A DNA stretch of 64,000 nucleotides. Origin: MD308 sp051888795 (lineage in GTDB: Bacteria; Bacillota; Clostridia; Lachnospirales; Lachnospiraceae). Positions within the stretch are counted from its first letter, which is position 1. The number at the start of each line of letters is the position of its first letter. Of the stretch, positions 42,206-51,224 are shown piece after piece. Under the pieces are notes generated by a model. That model saw nothing but the letters and a program-made list of their open reading frames with translations. It ran no database searches and was not told where the DNA came from. A program made the position numbers and the translations under genes. Location: assembly GCA_051888795.1 (NCBI GenBank), contig JBJFCD010000167.1, forward strand, positions 62,001 to 126,000, given 5' to 3'.

Positions 42206-43387
42206 ATGGATTACGCAAAAGAGTCATTAAAGCTTCATGAGGAATGGAAAGGTAAAATCGAAGTAATTGCAACAGTGCCTGTTGAAACAAAGGATGATTT
42301 GTCACTGGCATATACACCGGGAGTTGCACAGCCTTGTCTGGAGATACAGAAGAATGTGGAGCGCAGCTATGATCTTACGAGAAGACATAATATGTGCCTT
42401 GTTGTTACTGATGGTTCAGCAGTCCTTGGTCTTGGTGATATCGGTCCGGAAGCAGGAATGCCTGTAATGGAGGGAAAATGCGTATTGTTCAAGGCATTTG
42501 GAGATGTAGATGCATTTCCTCTTTGTATTAAAAGTAAAGATGTGGATGAGATCGTAAATACAATATATATGATTTCAGGCTCTTTTGCAGGTGTAAATCT
42601 GGAAGATATTTCTGCGCCAAGATGTTTTGAGATAGAAAGGAAACTAAAAGAAAAATGTGATATTCCAATCTTTCATGACGATCAGCACGGAACTGCAATC
42701 ATTACACTCGCAGGTCTTACCAATGCGCTGAAAGTGGTCGGAAAGAAAAAAGACGAAATCAAAGTTGTTATAAACGGGGCGGGGGCAGCTGCAATTTCAA
42801 TTTCAAAACTTTTACTTACAGCCGGTGTTAAAAATGTTACTCTGTGTGACCGTAAAGGCGCAATATACGAGGGTCGTAAAGAGGGTATGAATCCTGTGAA
42901 GGAAGAAATGGCAAAGATAACAAATCTTGAGAAAAAAGCAGGTACACTTGCGGATATGCTTGTGGGTGCAGATGTATTTATCGGAGTATCTGCCCCTGGA
43001 GTAGTGACAAAAGATATGGTAAAAACCATGGCAGAGGATGCGATTGTATTCGCATGTGCAAATCCTACACCGGAGATATTTCCGGATGAAGCAAAAGAGG
43101 GAGGCGCAAAAGTTGTTGCAACAGGGCGCAGTGATTTCCCGAATCAGATTAACAATGTGCTTGCATTTCCTGGAATTTTCAGAGGAGCTTTTGATGTTCG
43201 GGCAAGAGACATTAATGACGAGATGAAGCTTGCAGCTGCAAAAGCTTTGGCTGATTTTATTCCGGAGGAAGAGCTTTCCGCAGATCATATTATTCCGCCG
43301 GCGTTTGCTGAGGGAGTAGGAAAAGCAGTGGCGGCAGCTGTTGCAGATGCAGCAGTGAAAACCGGTGTTGCCCGTATTGCTGATTAA
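42206..43387 (+). CDS. NAD(P)-dependent malic enzyme
   Basis: 393 residues, the short bacterial type without a phosphotransacetylase domain. LSLAYTPGVAQPCLEI and VTDGSAVLGLGDIGPEAGMPVMEGK form the malate site, IPIFHDDQHGTAII binds the metal, and INGAGAAAISISKLL is the dinucleotide loop. It decarboxylates malate to pyruvate. Strong TAGGAGGA ribosome site; single-gene unit. Confidence 0.94.
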   Translation: MDYAKESLKLHEEWKGKIEVIATVPVETKDDLSLAYTPGVAQPCLEIQKNVERSYDLTRRHNMCLVVTDGSAVLGLGDIGPEAGMPVMEGKCVLFKAFGDVDAFPLCIKSKDVDEIVNTIYMISGSFAGVNLEDISAPRCFEIERKLKEKCDIPIFHDDQHGTAIITLAGLTNALKVVGKKKDEIKVVINGAGAAAISISKLLLTAGVKNVTLCDRKGAIYEGRKEGMNPVKEEMAKITNLEKKAGTLADMLVGADVFIGVSAPGVVTKDMVKTMAEDAIVFACANPTPEIFPDEAKEGGAKVVATGRSDFPNQINNVLAFPGIFRGAFDVRARDINDEMKLAAAKALADFIPEEELSADHIIPPAFAEGVGKAVAAAVADAAVKTGVARIAD

Positions 43388-43441
43388 TTTAAAGTATTAT
43401 TCTCCTGAATGGATTGACAGAAAGATTACTGAAAAAAGTAC

Positions 43442-43470
43442 TTTCCATAATGAAATACTTGTAGTATAAT
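43442..43470 (+). promoter_or_regulatory. rho promoter
   Basis: TTTCCA (43442-43447), 17-base spacer, consensus TATAAT (43465-43470), leaving a leader of about 70 bases. Rho in other bacteria controls itself in its leader; no clear structure is visible here. Confidence 0.5.
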
Positions 43471-43545
43471 GGTACAAATGTTTCAAATGGTCAATTCAGA
43501 CTAGTTATCCCACAAAAACAGGATGAATAAGAAAGGATTATATAT

Positions 43546-44886
43546 ATGATGAGAGAGAAATACGAATCTCTTCCGCTTGCTACTTTAAAAGAACTGGCAA
43601 AAGCGCGGGGATTAAAAGGAATTTCTGCAATCAAAAAAGCAGAGCTTATAGAGCTTATGCTTCAGGAGGATGAAAAAGAGAAGAAAGAAAAACAGGAGAC
43701 AGTAAAAGAGATGTCTGCCAATACCGGAGATAAAGAAATCCATGATATTGACAGACTGGACAGTGGTCAGACTGCTCAGGGGATTCTGGAAGTTATGCCG
43801 GATGGATATGGTTTTATCAGAAGTGCAAATTATCTTCCTGGAGAGAATGATGTATATGTGTCTCCGTCTCAGATCAGAAAATTTAATCTTAAGACAGGAG
43901 ATATTCTGGAAGGGAATACAAGAATTAAGACGCAGCAGGAAAAGTTCAGCGCGCTTTTGTATCTGACAAAGATTAACGGAATTGATCCTATGAAAGCGTT
44001 GCGTCGTGCAAATTTTGAAGATATGACTCCGATTTTTCCAAATGAACGTCTATATCTGGAGTGCGGAAGGACAAGTACCGCTATGCGCATTATGGATCTG
44101 CTTTCGCCGATCGGTAAAGGTCAGCGTGGTATGATTGTTTCTCCTCCGAAAGCCGGTAAGACAACTTTGCTTAAACAGGTTGCGCTGTCAGTGCAGAAGA
44201 ATAATCCGGAGATCCATCTTCTCATTCTCCTTATTGATGAGCGACCGGAGGAAGTAACTGATATCAGGGAGTCTATTGAGGGAGATAATGTTGAAGTCAT
44301 TTATTCTACGTTTGACGAGCTCCCGGATCATCATAAAAGAGTTTCAGAAATGGTGATTGAACGTGCAAAACGTCTTGTGGAACATAAAAAGGATGTAATG
44401 ATTCTCCTTGACAGTATTACAAGACTTGCAAGAGCCTATAACCTTACAGTTCCGCCGTCAGGAAGGACTCTTTCGGGAGGTCTTGATCCGGCCGCACTTC
44501 ATATGCCGAAGAGGTTCTTTGGCGCGGCGAGAAATATGCGTGAGGGCGGAAGTCTCACTATACTTGCTACAGCGCTTGTTGATACAGGAAGCAAAATGGA
44601 TGATGTAGTATATGAAGAATTCAAAGGTACCGGAAATATGGAACTTGTTCTTGATCGTAAGCTTTCTGAAAAGCGTATGTTTCCGGCAATTGATATTCCG
44701 AAATCCGGCACAAGACGAGAAGATCTTCTGCTCACAGCAGAGGAAAAAGAAGCAGTTGACACAATGCGCCGGGCGTTGAACGGACTTCGTGCAGAAGAGG
44801 CGGTTGACAATATCCTTAATATGTTCAGCAGGACAAAGAATAATGCAGAATTGATGCAATTAGTAAAAAAGACAAAATTAATCTAG
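43546..44886 (+). CDS. rho: Transcription termination factor Rho
   Basis: 446 residues. SAP-like N-terminal helix (LATLKELAKARGLKGISAIKKAELIELM), a lysine/glutamate insert, the cold-shock RNA-binding domain (GILEVMPDGYGFIRSANYLPGENDVYVSPSQIRKF, about 79-115), Walker A SPPKAGKTTL (about 199), Walker B LLDSITRLARAYN and the Q/R loops (GGLDPAALHMPKRFFGAARN). Hexameric RNA helicase that ends transcripts. Single-gene unit before rpmE. Confidence 0.97.
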   Translation: MMREKYESLPLATLKELAKARGLKGISAIKKAELIELMLQEDEKEKKEKQETVKEMSANTGDKEIHDIDRLDSGQTAQGILEVMPDGYGFIRSANYLPGENDVYVSPSQIRKFNLKTGDILEGNTRIKTQQEKFSALLYLTKINGIDPMKALRRANFEDMTPIFPNERLYLECGRTSTAMRIMDLLSPIGKGQRGMIVSPPKAGKTTLLKQVALSVQKNNPEIHLLILLIDERPEEVTDIRESIEGDNVEVIYSTFDELPDHHKRVSEMVIERAKRLVEHKKDVMILLDSITRLARAYNLTVPPSGRTLSGGLDPAALHMPKRFFGAARNMREGGSLTILATALVDTGSKMDDVVYEEFKGTGNMELVLDRKLSEKRMFPAIDIPKSGTRREDLLLTAEEKEAVDTMRRALNGLRAEEAVDNILNMFSRTKNNAELMQLVKKTKLI

Positions 44887-44912
44887 ACAAGAGAGATGTT
44901 TTGTGATACAAT
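44884..44912 (+). promoter_or_regulatory. rpmE promoter
   Basis: TAGACA (44884-44889), which includes the rho stop codon, a 17-base spacer and TACAAT (44907-44912). Confidence 0.65.
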
Positions 44913-44981
44913 AACAAAGCTGTTTAGAAAACGAAATATTATCGCAAAATGCGTAAATCTAATAAAGAAGAGGTGAAAATC

Positions 44982-45185
44982 ATGAAAGAAGGAATCCATC
45001 CAGCATATCATCAGGCAACTGTAACTTGTAACTGTGGCAATACATTTGTAACAGGATCTACAAGCGAAGATATCCACGTAGAAATCTGTTCCAAATGTCA
45101 TCCATTCTATACAGGCCAGCAGAAAGCAACTCAGGCTCGTGGTCGTGTTGATAAGTTCAATAAAAAATACGGAATGGACAAATAA
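44982..45185 (+). CDS. rpmE: Ribosomal protein bL31, zinc-binding form
   Basis: 67 residues from the ATG at 44982 (GAGGTG upstream). MKEGIHPAYHQATVTCNCGNTFVTGST...EICSKCHPFYTGQQ holds the four zinc cysteines (CNC and CSKC) of the zinc-replete L31 type, so a zinc-free paralogue may exist elsewhere. Part of the 50S subunit, at the inter-subunit bridge. Confidence 0.97.
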   Translation: MKEGIHPAYHQATVTCNCGNTFVTGSTSEDIHVEICSKCHPFYTGQQKATQARGRVDKFNKKYGMDK

Positions 45186-45198
45186 GTTCGCAAGTATC

Positions 45199-45229
45199 GG
45201 GTTGAGGTTATTAAATCTCAACCCTTTTT
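45199..45229 (+). terminator. Intrinsic terminator after rpmE
   Basis: GGGTTGAG (45199-45206) and CTCAACCC (45217-45224) pair perfectly around a 10-base loop, followed by T5. It probably lets only part of the transcripts continue into yqhQ. Confidence 0.9.
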
Positions 45230-45266
45230 GACTTATAGGAAACTTGACTGAAAAAAGGAGCAAAAT

Positions 45267-46202
45267 ATGAAATCATCTAATATAGGAGGACAGGCGGTTC
45301 TGGAAGGAATCATGATGAAACATAAGGATGAATATGCGGTTGCTGTGAGAAAACCTGACGGAGATATATTTGTGAAAAAGGATGAGTATCATGGTGTTGC
45401 CGGCGATAGTCCTTTGTCAAAGATCCCGTTTGTCAGAGGTGTTTTTAGTTTTATTGATTCCATGGTCCTTGGTATAAAGACATTAACTTACTCGGCTGAA
45501 TTTTATGAGGATGAGGAAGAGGAAGAAGAAAGTACGAAGACGGATCCGGATAAAAAAGAAAAACAGGAGAAACTTCTTATGGCAGGTACAGCTGCTTTTT
45601 CTGTTGTGGCAGCAGTTGCTATTTTTATGGTGTTGCCGTATTTTCTGTCAACATTGCTGAAACCACTTATCACATCTTATACCTGGCGTACAGTAATAGA
45701 AGGTTTTGTGCGGATCGGAATTTTTATAATCTATGTACTTCTGATATCCAGAATGGAGGACATTCAACGTACTTTCATGTATCATGGAGCAGAACACAAG
45801 TGTATTAACTGTATTGAACATGGTCTTCCTCTTACAGTTGAAAACGTTAAGAAAAGTTCCAGACAGCATAAAAGATGCGGAACGAGCTTTCTGTTTTTTG
45901 TTTTGGCAATCAGTATTATTCTTTTGCTTCTGATCCGTGTAGAATCCCCCTTTATGCGCGTCGTTGTGAGAATTGCTCTTTTGCCTGTGATTGCCGGAAT
46001 ATCTTATGAAGTGCTCAAACTGGCGGGAAGAAGTGAGAACCCTGTTGTGAATCTTCTCAGTAGACCGGGGCTGGCAATTCAGAAGCTGACAACAAAAGAA
46101 CCAGATGAAAGTATGATAGAAGTGGCAATTCAGGCTGTAGAGGCTGTTTTTGACTGGAGAGCTTATGAAGCAGAAAATTTTAACAATTCAGGAAATATAT
46201 AG
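45267..46202 (+). CDS. yqhQ: DUF1385 membrane protein (YqhQ-like)
   Basis: 311 residues. SSNIGGQAVLEGIMMKHKDEYAVAVRKPDG is the family's opening signature; MYHGAEHKCINCIEHGLPLTVENVKKSSRQHKRCGTSF is a conserved His/Cys-rich block that could bind a metal. Four membrane helices. The function is unknown. It regularly travels with prmC and prfA in Bacillota; here it overlaps prmC by 38 bases. Confidence 0.92.
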   Translation: MKSSNIGGQAVLEGIMMKHKDEYAVAVRKPDGDIFVKKDEYHGVAGDSPLSKIPFVRGVFSFIDSMVLGIKTLTYSAEFYEDEEEEEESTKTDPDKKEKQEKLLMAGTAAFSVVAAVAIFMVLPYFLSTLLKPLITSYTWRTVIEGFVRIGIFIIYVLLISRMEDIQRTFMYHGAEHKCINCIEHGLPLTVENVKKSSRQHKRCGTSFLFFVLAISIILLLLIRVESPFMRVVVRIALLPVIAGISYEVLKLAGRSENPVVNLLSRPGLAIQKLTTKEPDESMIEVAIQAVEAVFDWRAYEAENFNNSGNI

Positions 46203-47028
46203 GCAAGGTGCGGAAAAATTAAAGCGGGCAAAGATAGCAGAAGCGGATCTTGACGCATGGTATTTACTGGAATACGTGACAGGAATCAGTAAAGCCTTAT
46301 ATTATGCTGACCCAGACAGAGAGATTGATGAGGAGAAAAAAGAAAAGTACAATTATCTTTTGGAAAAGCGCAGCCAGAGAATTCCACTTCAGCATCTCAC
46401 GAAAGAACAAGAGTTTATGGGGATTAATTTTTTTGTTAATGAGCATGTACTGATTCCGAGGCAGGATACGGAAACGCTTGTTGAAGAGGCGCTCAAAGTG
46501 GTAGAAGATGGGGACAGGATTCTTGATATGTGTACCGGCTCAGGGTGCATTTTGCTGAGTATTCTGATGCATGCAAAAGCAGACAATATTAAAGGTACAG
46601 GTACAGATATATCAGAAGAAGCTTTAAAGGTTGCAAAAGAAAATGCAGAGAATCTTTGTATTAAAACAGAGTTTGTGCAGGGGGATTTATTTGAAAATAT
46701 CCCGCCGGACAGAAAATTTGATCTGATAGTGTCAAATCCACCTTATATATGTACATCAGAGATTGAAAAACTGGAAGAAGAAGTAAGACTTCATGATCCA
46801 TATATTGCACTGGATGGAAAAGAAGATGGCCTTTATTTTTACAGAAAGATTATAAAGGATAGCGTCTTGTATATGAACCGAGGTGGCCGGCTGATGTTCG
46901 AGATAGGTTGTGAACAGGGAAAAGATGTTGAAAAACTGATGAAAGAGGCAGGATACACCGATATTAGTATTAAAAAGGATTTAGCAGCTCTTGACCGAGT
47001 CGTTATTGGCATGTACAATGGAAAATAG
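46165..47028 (+). CDS. prmC: Release-factor glutamine methyltransferase
   Basis: 287 residues from the ATG at 46165 (GGAGAG five bases upstream). N-terminal helical domain that binds the release factor, then a Rossmann methyltransferase with ILDMCTGSGCILLSI (SAM loop) and catalytic SNPPYI (about 195). It methylates the GGQ glutamine of RF1 and RF2. Directly followed by its substrate gene prfA. Confidence 0.95.
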   Translation: MKQKILTIQEIYRQGAEKLKRAKIAEADLDAWYLLEYVTGISKALYYADPDREIDEEKKEKYNYLLEKRSQRIPLQHLTKEQEFMGINFFVNEHVLIPRQDTETLVEEALKVVEDGDRILDMCTGSGCILLSILMHAKADNIKGTGTDISEEALKVAKENAENLCIKTEFVQGDLFENIPPDRKFDLIVSNPPYICTSEIEKLEEEVRLHDPYIALDGKEDGLYFYRKIIKDSVLYMNRGGRLMFEIGCEQGKDVEKLMKEAGYTDISIKKDLAALDRVVIGMYNGK

Positions 47029-47059
47029 CTGCAGAGAAAGATGATTAGGAGGAAGAGAG

Positions 47060-48130
47060 ATGTTTGACAAATTAGAGGATTTGCTCATTCGTTTAGAAGA
47101 AATATTGAGTGAGCTGCAGGAGCCTGATGTGGCAAATGACCAGAAAAGGTTCAGAAAGCTTATGAAAGAACAGAATGAACTGACCCCGATTGTAGAAGCA
47201 TATAAAGAATATAAATCATGTAAGCAGGCTATTGAGGACAGCCTTCAGATGTTAGATGAAGAAACCGATGAAGAGATGAGAGAGCTTGCGAAGGAAGAAC
47301 TCAATGAAGCTAAAGCGAGGGTAGAAGAATTAGAGCATGAGTTAAAGATTCTTTTGCTTCCGAAAGACCCAAATGATGATAAAAATGTAATTGTGGAAAT
47401 CCGTGCAGGAGCCGGTGGTGATGAGGCGGCTCTTTTTGCAGCAGAAATTTACCGTATGTATATCCACTATGCAGAAAGCAAACGCTGGAAGGTTGAGCTT
47501 GTAGAGTGTGAAGAAATCGGTATTGGTGGTATGAAGAATGTTACATTTATGATTAACGGAAACGGTGCATATTCTGTGATGAAATATGAGTCCGGAGTTC
47601 ATCGTGTACAACGCGTTCCGGAGACAGAGTCCGGTGGACGTATTCATACATCAACAATTACGGTAGCTGTAATGCCGGAAGCAGAGGATGTGGACATTCA
47701 GATTGATGAAAAAGATATTCGTATCGATGTCATGCGTGCGTCCGGAAACGGAGGACAGTGTGTCAATACAACAGATTCGGCTGTGCGACTGACTCACTAT
47801 CCGACAGGAATTGTCATCTACAGCCAGACAGAAAAATCCCAGCTGCAGAACAAAGATAAGGCGTTTGCATTACTTCGTGCAAAGCTTTATGATATGGAAT
47901 GCCAGAAAAGACATGATGCGGAGGCAGAAGCAAGAAAGAGTCAGATTGGAACCGGAGACCGTTCAGAAAAGATCCGTACTTATAACTTCCCACAGGGACG
48001 AGTGACAGACCACAGGATTGGATTGACTCTGTATAAACTTGATAAAATAATGAACGGAGATATACAGGAGATCATTGACGCATGCATCGCAGCCGATCAA
48101 GCCGCAAAACTCGCAAATATGAACGAATAA
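47060..48130 (+). CDS. prfA: Peptide chain release factor 1
   Basis: 356 residues. AGAGGDEAALFAAEIYRMY, the stop-codon-reading domain (RVPETESGGRIHTSTITVAVMPE) and the peptidyl-tRNA hydrolysis motif GNGGQ (about 228-232). Reads UAA and UAG. AGGAGG ribosome site; last gene of the rpmE-yqhQ-prmC-prfA cluster, closed by a strong terminator. Confidence 0.97.
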   Translation: MFDKLEDLLIRLEEILSELQEPDVANDQKRFRKLMKEQNELTPIVEAYKEYKSCKQAIEDSLQMLDEETDEEMRELAKEELNEAKARVEELEHELKILLLPKDPNDDKNVIVEIRAGAGGDEAALFAAEIYRMYIHYAESKRWKVELVECEEIGIGGMKNVTFMINGNGAYSVMKYESGVHRVQRVPETESGGRIHTSTITVAVMPEAEDVDIQIDEKDIRIDVMRASGNGGQCVNTTDSAVRLTHYPTGIVIYSQTEKSQLQNKDKAFALLRAKLYDMECQKRHDAEAEARKSQIGTGDRSEKIRTYNFPQGRVTDHRIGLTLYKLDKIMNGDIQEIIDACIAADQAAKLANMNE

Positions 48131-48151
48131 GCTATGAGTGCGCCAGATAGT

Positions 48152-48192
48152 AAAAAAAGACAATGCAAGTTTACTTGCAATTGTCTTTTTTT
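48152..48192 (+). terminator. Intrinsic terminator after prfA
   Basis: A long stem of about 18 bp (one bulged A), tip GCAAG-TTTA-CTTGC, with A7 on the 5' side and T7 at 48186-48192. Confidence 0.9.
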
Positions 48193-48244
48193 GCTAGATG
48201 GTATAAGAGTGCAAACGAACACCGAGATGAAGCAAAGCAGAATC

Positions 48245-48379
48245 GAGGTGAACGTTTGCAAAGCACTCATAGCGAGTAAAGAGCGTTCGTGCTATTCGAG
48301 GTGAGCGTTCATGCTATTGGAGGTGAACGTTTGCAAAGCACTCATAGCGAGTAAAGAGCGTTCATGCTATTCGAAGTGT
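48245..48379 (+). repeat. Tandem and palindromic repeat region in the prfA-ABC exporter gap
   Basis: Within the 317-base gene-free stretch 48131-48447, a unit of about 59 bases occurs at 48245-48303 and again at 48320-48378 (two mismatches; period 75). A 22-base element (GCGTTC-TGCTATT-GA-GTG pattern) occurs at 48283-48304, 48305-48326 and 48358-48379. GCACTCATAGC (48263-48273, 48338-48348) is the exact reverse complement of GCTATGAGTGC at 48131-48141, and CGTTTGC pairs with GCAAACG at 48211-48217. No open frame or known RNA family is evident. Confidence 0.8.
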
Positions 48380-48388
48380 TTTGCTATC

Positions 48389-48417
48389 TTGTATCTTTTT
48401 GATTTTTTACTTATAAT
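48389..48417 (+). promoter_or_regulatory. Promoter of the ABC exporter gene
   Basis: TTGTAT (48389-48394), 17-base spacer, consensus TATAAT (48412-48417), 30 bases before the ATG and just after the repeat region. Confidence 0.65.
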
Positions 48418-48447
48418 TAGAAAATAATAAAAAGAGGGTAAAGTTTT

Positions 48448-50178
48448 ATGAGAGAAAAATTAAAGAAGCTTTTTGCGTACTATAGTCCGTATAAACTATT
48501 ATTTTACAGTGATATGTTCTTCGCAATTCTTGGAGCTGCAGTAACATTGGTGATTCCTCTTATTGTAAGATATATCACAAATGAGGTAGTATACTTTGAA
48601 GCGGAAAGAGCAAAACATTCAATTATTGTATTGGGCGTTGCACTTGTAAGTCTTATAATAATTGAAGTTTTCTGCAATTTTTACATAGCATATTATGGAC
48701 ATATCATGGGTGCTAAGATGGAAGCTGATATGAGACGGGATATATTCGGACATTATCAGAAACTTACGTTTGCTTTTTTTGATAACCAGAAGGTTGGACA
48801 TCTTTTGTCACGAATTACCAGTGATTTGTTTGATATCAGTGAACTTCTTCATCATGGCCCGGAAGATCTGGTGATTTCTGTGATCAAAATGCTTGGTTCG
48901 TTTGTTATTCTGCTGACTGTAAATGTAAAGTTGGCACTTGTTATGTTTGCATTTGTTCCGATTATGATCCTTTTTGCTTTCTATTTTAATGGAAAAATGA
49001 AAAAAGCTTTTGTAAAGAACCGAGAAAAAATTGCAGATATTAACAGTCAAATTGAGGACAGTCTTGCAGGAATCCGTGTGGTGAAATCATTTGCCAATGA
49101 GAAAGAGGAGATGAAAAAGTTCAAAGTTGGAAATGATAGTTTTGTAGATGCTAAAAAAATAAGTTATAAATATATGGGAATCTATAATTCGGGTCTTGGT
49201 GCGATGACAACTCTTGTTACTGTTGCAGTGATTGTTTCTGGCGTGATGATGATGCTCGCAGGTAGTGTAGCACTCACGGATCTCATTACATTTCTTCTTT
49301 ATATTAATAATTTTACAGATCCGGTGAAAAAACTGGTTTCTTTTACAGAACAATTTCAGAATGGGTATTCGGGGTTTGAGAGATTTCTTGAAATCCTTTC
49401 GATTGCACCGGATATTGATGACAGACCTGATGCGGTAGAAATTGAAAATGTCCGAGGTGATGTTGAGTTTAGAAATGTGTCTTTTCATTATGAAGATACA
49501 GAAGAACGGGTGTTAAATCATATTAATCTGAAAGTCTCTGCAGGAGAGTATGTGGCATTGGTAGGTCCTTCCGGTGTTGGAAAAACAACACTGTTAAGTT
49601 TACTCCCAAGGTTTTACGAAGCTACAGAAGGAGCTGTCCTTTTAGATGGTACAGATATTAGAGATATTAAGCTCGAGAGTCTTAGGAATCATATAGGTAT
49701 TGTACAGCAGGATGTTTATCTGTTTGCCGGAACTGTTATGGATAATATCCGTTACGGGAAGCCTGAGGCTACGGACGAGGAAGTGATAAAGGCTGCAAAG
49801 AATGCCAATGCGCATGATTTTATTATGAACCTTCCTAATGGATATGATACTGATATTGGGCAAAGAGGAGTAAAACTTTCTGGCGGACAGAAGCAAAGAC
49901 TGTCCATTGCAAGAGTTTTCTTAAAGAATCCTCCTCTCCTTATCTTTGATGAGGCAACATCAGCTCTTGACAATGAAAGCGAGAAAGTAGTACAGAATTC
50001 TCTGGAAAATCTTGCAAAGAACCGCACTACTTTTGTGATTGCCCACAGGCTTACAACTATTCGAAATGCTGAGAAAATCCTTGTACTTACAGAAGATGGG
50101 ATTGCAGAGCAGGGAACACATGAAGAACTTTTGGAGAAAAAGGGAATTTATGAGTCACTTTATCATATGTATTTTTAA
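48448..50178 (+). CDS. ABC exporter, fused membrane and ATPase domains
   Basis: 576 residues, a half transporter. Six helices in residues 1-310 (YSDMFFAILGAAVTLVIPLIVRYI...), then an ATPase with Walker A GPSGVGKTTLLSLLP (about 372), Q loop VQQDVYLFAGTVMDNIRYG, signature LSGGQKQRLSIARV, Walker B LLIFDEATSALD and H-loop AHRLTTI. It resembles MsbA/BmrA-type lipid or multidrug exporters and must dimerise; no second half gene follows, so a homodimer is likely. Cargo unknown. Confidence 0.93.
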   Translation: MREKLKKLFAYYSPYKLLFYSDMFFAILGAAVTLVIPLIVRYITNEVVYFEAERAKHSIIVLGVALVSLIIIEVFCNFYIAYYGHIMGAKMEADMRRDIFGHYQKLTFAFFDNQKVGHLLSRITSDLFDISELLHHGPEDLVISVIKMLGSFVILLTVNVKLALVMFAFVPIMILFAFYFNGKMKKAFVKNREKIADINSQIEDSLAGIRVVKSFANEKEEMKKFKVGNDSFVDAKKISYKYMGIYNSGLGAMTTLVTVAVIVSGVMMMLAGSVALTDLITFLLYINNFTDPVKKLVSFTEQFQNGYSGFERFLEILSIAPDIDDRPDAVEIENVRGDVEFRNVSFHYEDTEERVLNHINLKVSAGEYVALVGPSGVGKTTLLSLLPRFYEATEGAVLLDGTDIRDIKLESLRNHIGIVQQDVYLFAGTVMDNIRYGKPEATDEEVIKAAKNANAHDFIMNLPNGYDTDIGQRGVKLSGGQKQRLSIARVFLKNPPLLIFDEATSALDNESEKVVQNSLENLAKNRTTFVIAHRLTTIRNAEKILVLTEDGIAEQGTHEELLEKKGIYESLYHMYF

Positions 50179-50228
50179 AAATAATTTTACGAGGCACTTT
50201 GGCGTTTTATGTTAATGGATACCGCTTC

Positions 50229-50257
50229 TTGTAAGATTTGACTTAAGGTGTTATACT
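50229..50257 (+). promoter_or_regulatory. Promoter of the DUF2156 gene
   Basis: TTGTAA (50229-50234), 17-base spacer, TATACT (50252-50257), 43 bases before the ATG. Confidence 0.55.
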
Positions 50258-50300
50258 TTAACGGAAAACGCAATTTAGATAAAAATAGAAAAGGTAAGAT

Positions 50301-51212
50301 ATGGAAGAAATCGAATTTAAACGGGCTGAACTGGAGGATAAGGAACTTATTTCTCAATATTTCAGACATCATACCAGCAGAAGCTGTGAGAGGACATTTG
50401 TAAATGTGTTTTTGTGGTCCAGAAAATATCCTGTGAAATGGGCTGTGATTGAGAATGCATTGGTATTTAAAAGCGAAGATGAAAAACATTTATCATTCGC
50501 ATTTCCGGCAGGAGAAGATGAAAATGTAAAAAAAGCAATGGAAGTCATGAAGAAGTATAGTGAGGAAAGAGGATACCCTTTTACAATGTATAACGTGACT
50601 CCGGATAATTTTAAAAAGCTCGAAGAGTGGTATCCGGGAAGATTTGAGATTGAATATGACAGAGATTCCGCAGATTATGTATACGAATCAGAAAAGCTTG
50701 CTACATTATCCGGAAAAAAGCTCCATGGAAAGAGAAATCATATTAATAAGTTTAAGTCATTATATGAAGGAAGATGGAGTTACGAGACGATGACTAAAGA
50801 TCATCTGGAAGAATGCTTTCAGATGGCACTTGCCTGGAGAAATGAAAATGGCTGTGATGAGGATGAAGAAAAAAATGCTGAAATGTGTGTAACTCTCAAT
50901 TCACTCAGATTGTTCGAAGAACTTGAATTAAAAGGCGGCGTGCTGAAGATAGACGGAGAGGTTGCCGCATTTACGTTAGGTGAACCAATCTGTTCAGATA
51001 CATTTGTTGTTCATATTGAAAAGGCATATGCCGATGTTCAGGGTGCATATCCTATGATAAACCAGCAATTTGTAGAGCATGAGTGTATGGATTATAAGTA
51101 TATTAACCGCGAAGAAGATACCGGTGCGGAAGGATTAAGAAAAGCAAAACTTTCTTATCGCCCTGTTTTTCTGGTAGAAAAAGGCGATGTAAAAGAAAAA
51201 ATACAATATTAG
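50301..51212 (+). CDS. DUF2156 (MprF-like acyltransferase domain) protein
   Basis: 303 residues, soluble. Two linked GNAT-like halves as in the lysyl-phosphatidylglycerol synthase catalytic domain: SCERTFVNVFLWSRKY, SADYVYESEKLATLSGKKLHGKRNHINKF, GGVLKIDGEVAAFTLGE, and NREEDTGAEGLRKAKLSYRP, whose EDxGxxGLRKxKxSyrP pattern is the family hallmark. The membrane half of MprF is missing, so transfer to lipid is uncertain. It precedes an aminotransferase gene by 12 bases. Confidence 0.88.
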   Translation: MEEIEFKRAELEDKELISQYFRHHTSRSCERTFVNVFLWSRKYPVKWAVIENALVFKSEDEKHLSFAFPAGEDENVKKAMEVMKKYSEERGYPFTMYNVTPDNFKKLEEWYPGRFEIEYDRDSADYVYESEKLATLSGKKLHGKRNHINKFKSLYEGRWSYETMTKDHLEECFQMALAWRNENGCDEDEEKNAEMCVTLNSLRLFEELELKGGVLKIDGEVAAFTLGEPICSDTFVVHIEKAYADVQGAYPMINQQFVEHECMDYKYINREEDTGAEGLRKAKLSYRPVFLVEKGDVKEKIQY

Positions 51213-51224
51213 GAGGAATAAAAA

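Noticed and set aside
43388..43545. Possible terminator between malic enzyme and rho
   Set aside because: The AAAGTA/TACTTT match has a long loop and no T-run after it.
48245..48379. Repeats as a CRISPR array
   Set aside because: Only two long copies, unequal spacing, no unique spacers and no cas genes in the window.
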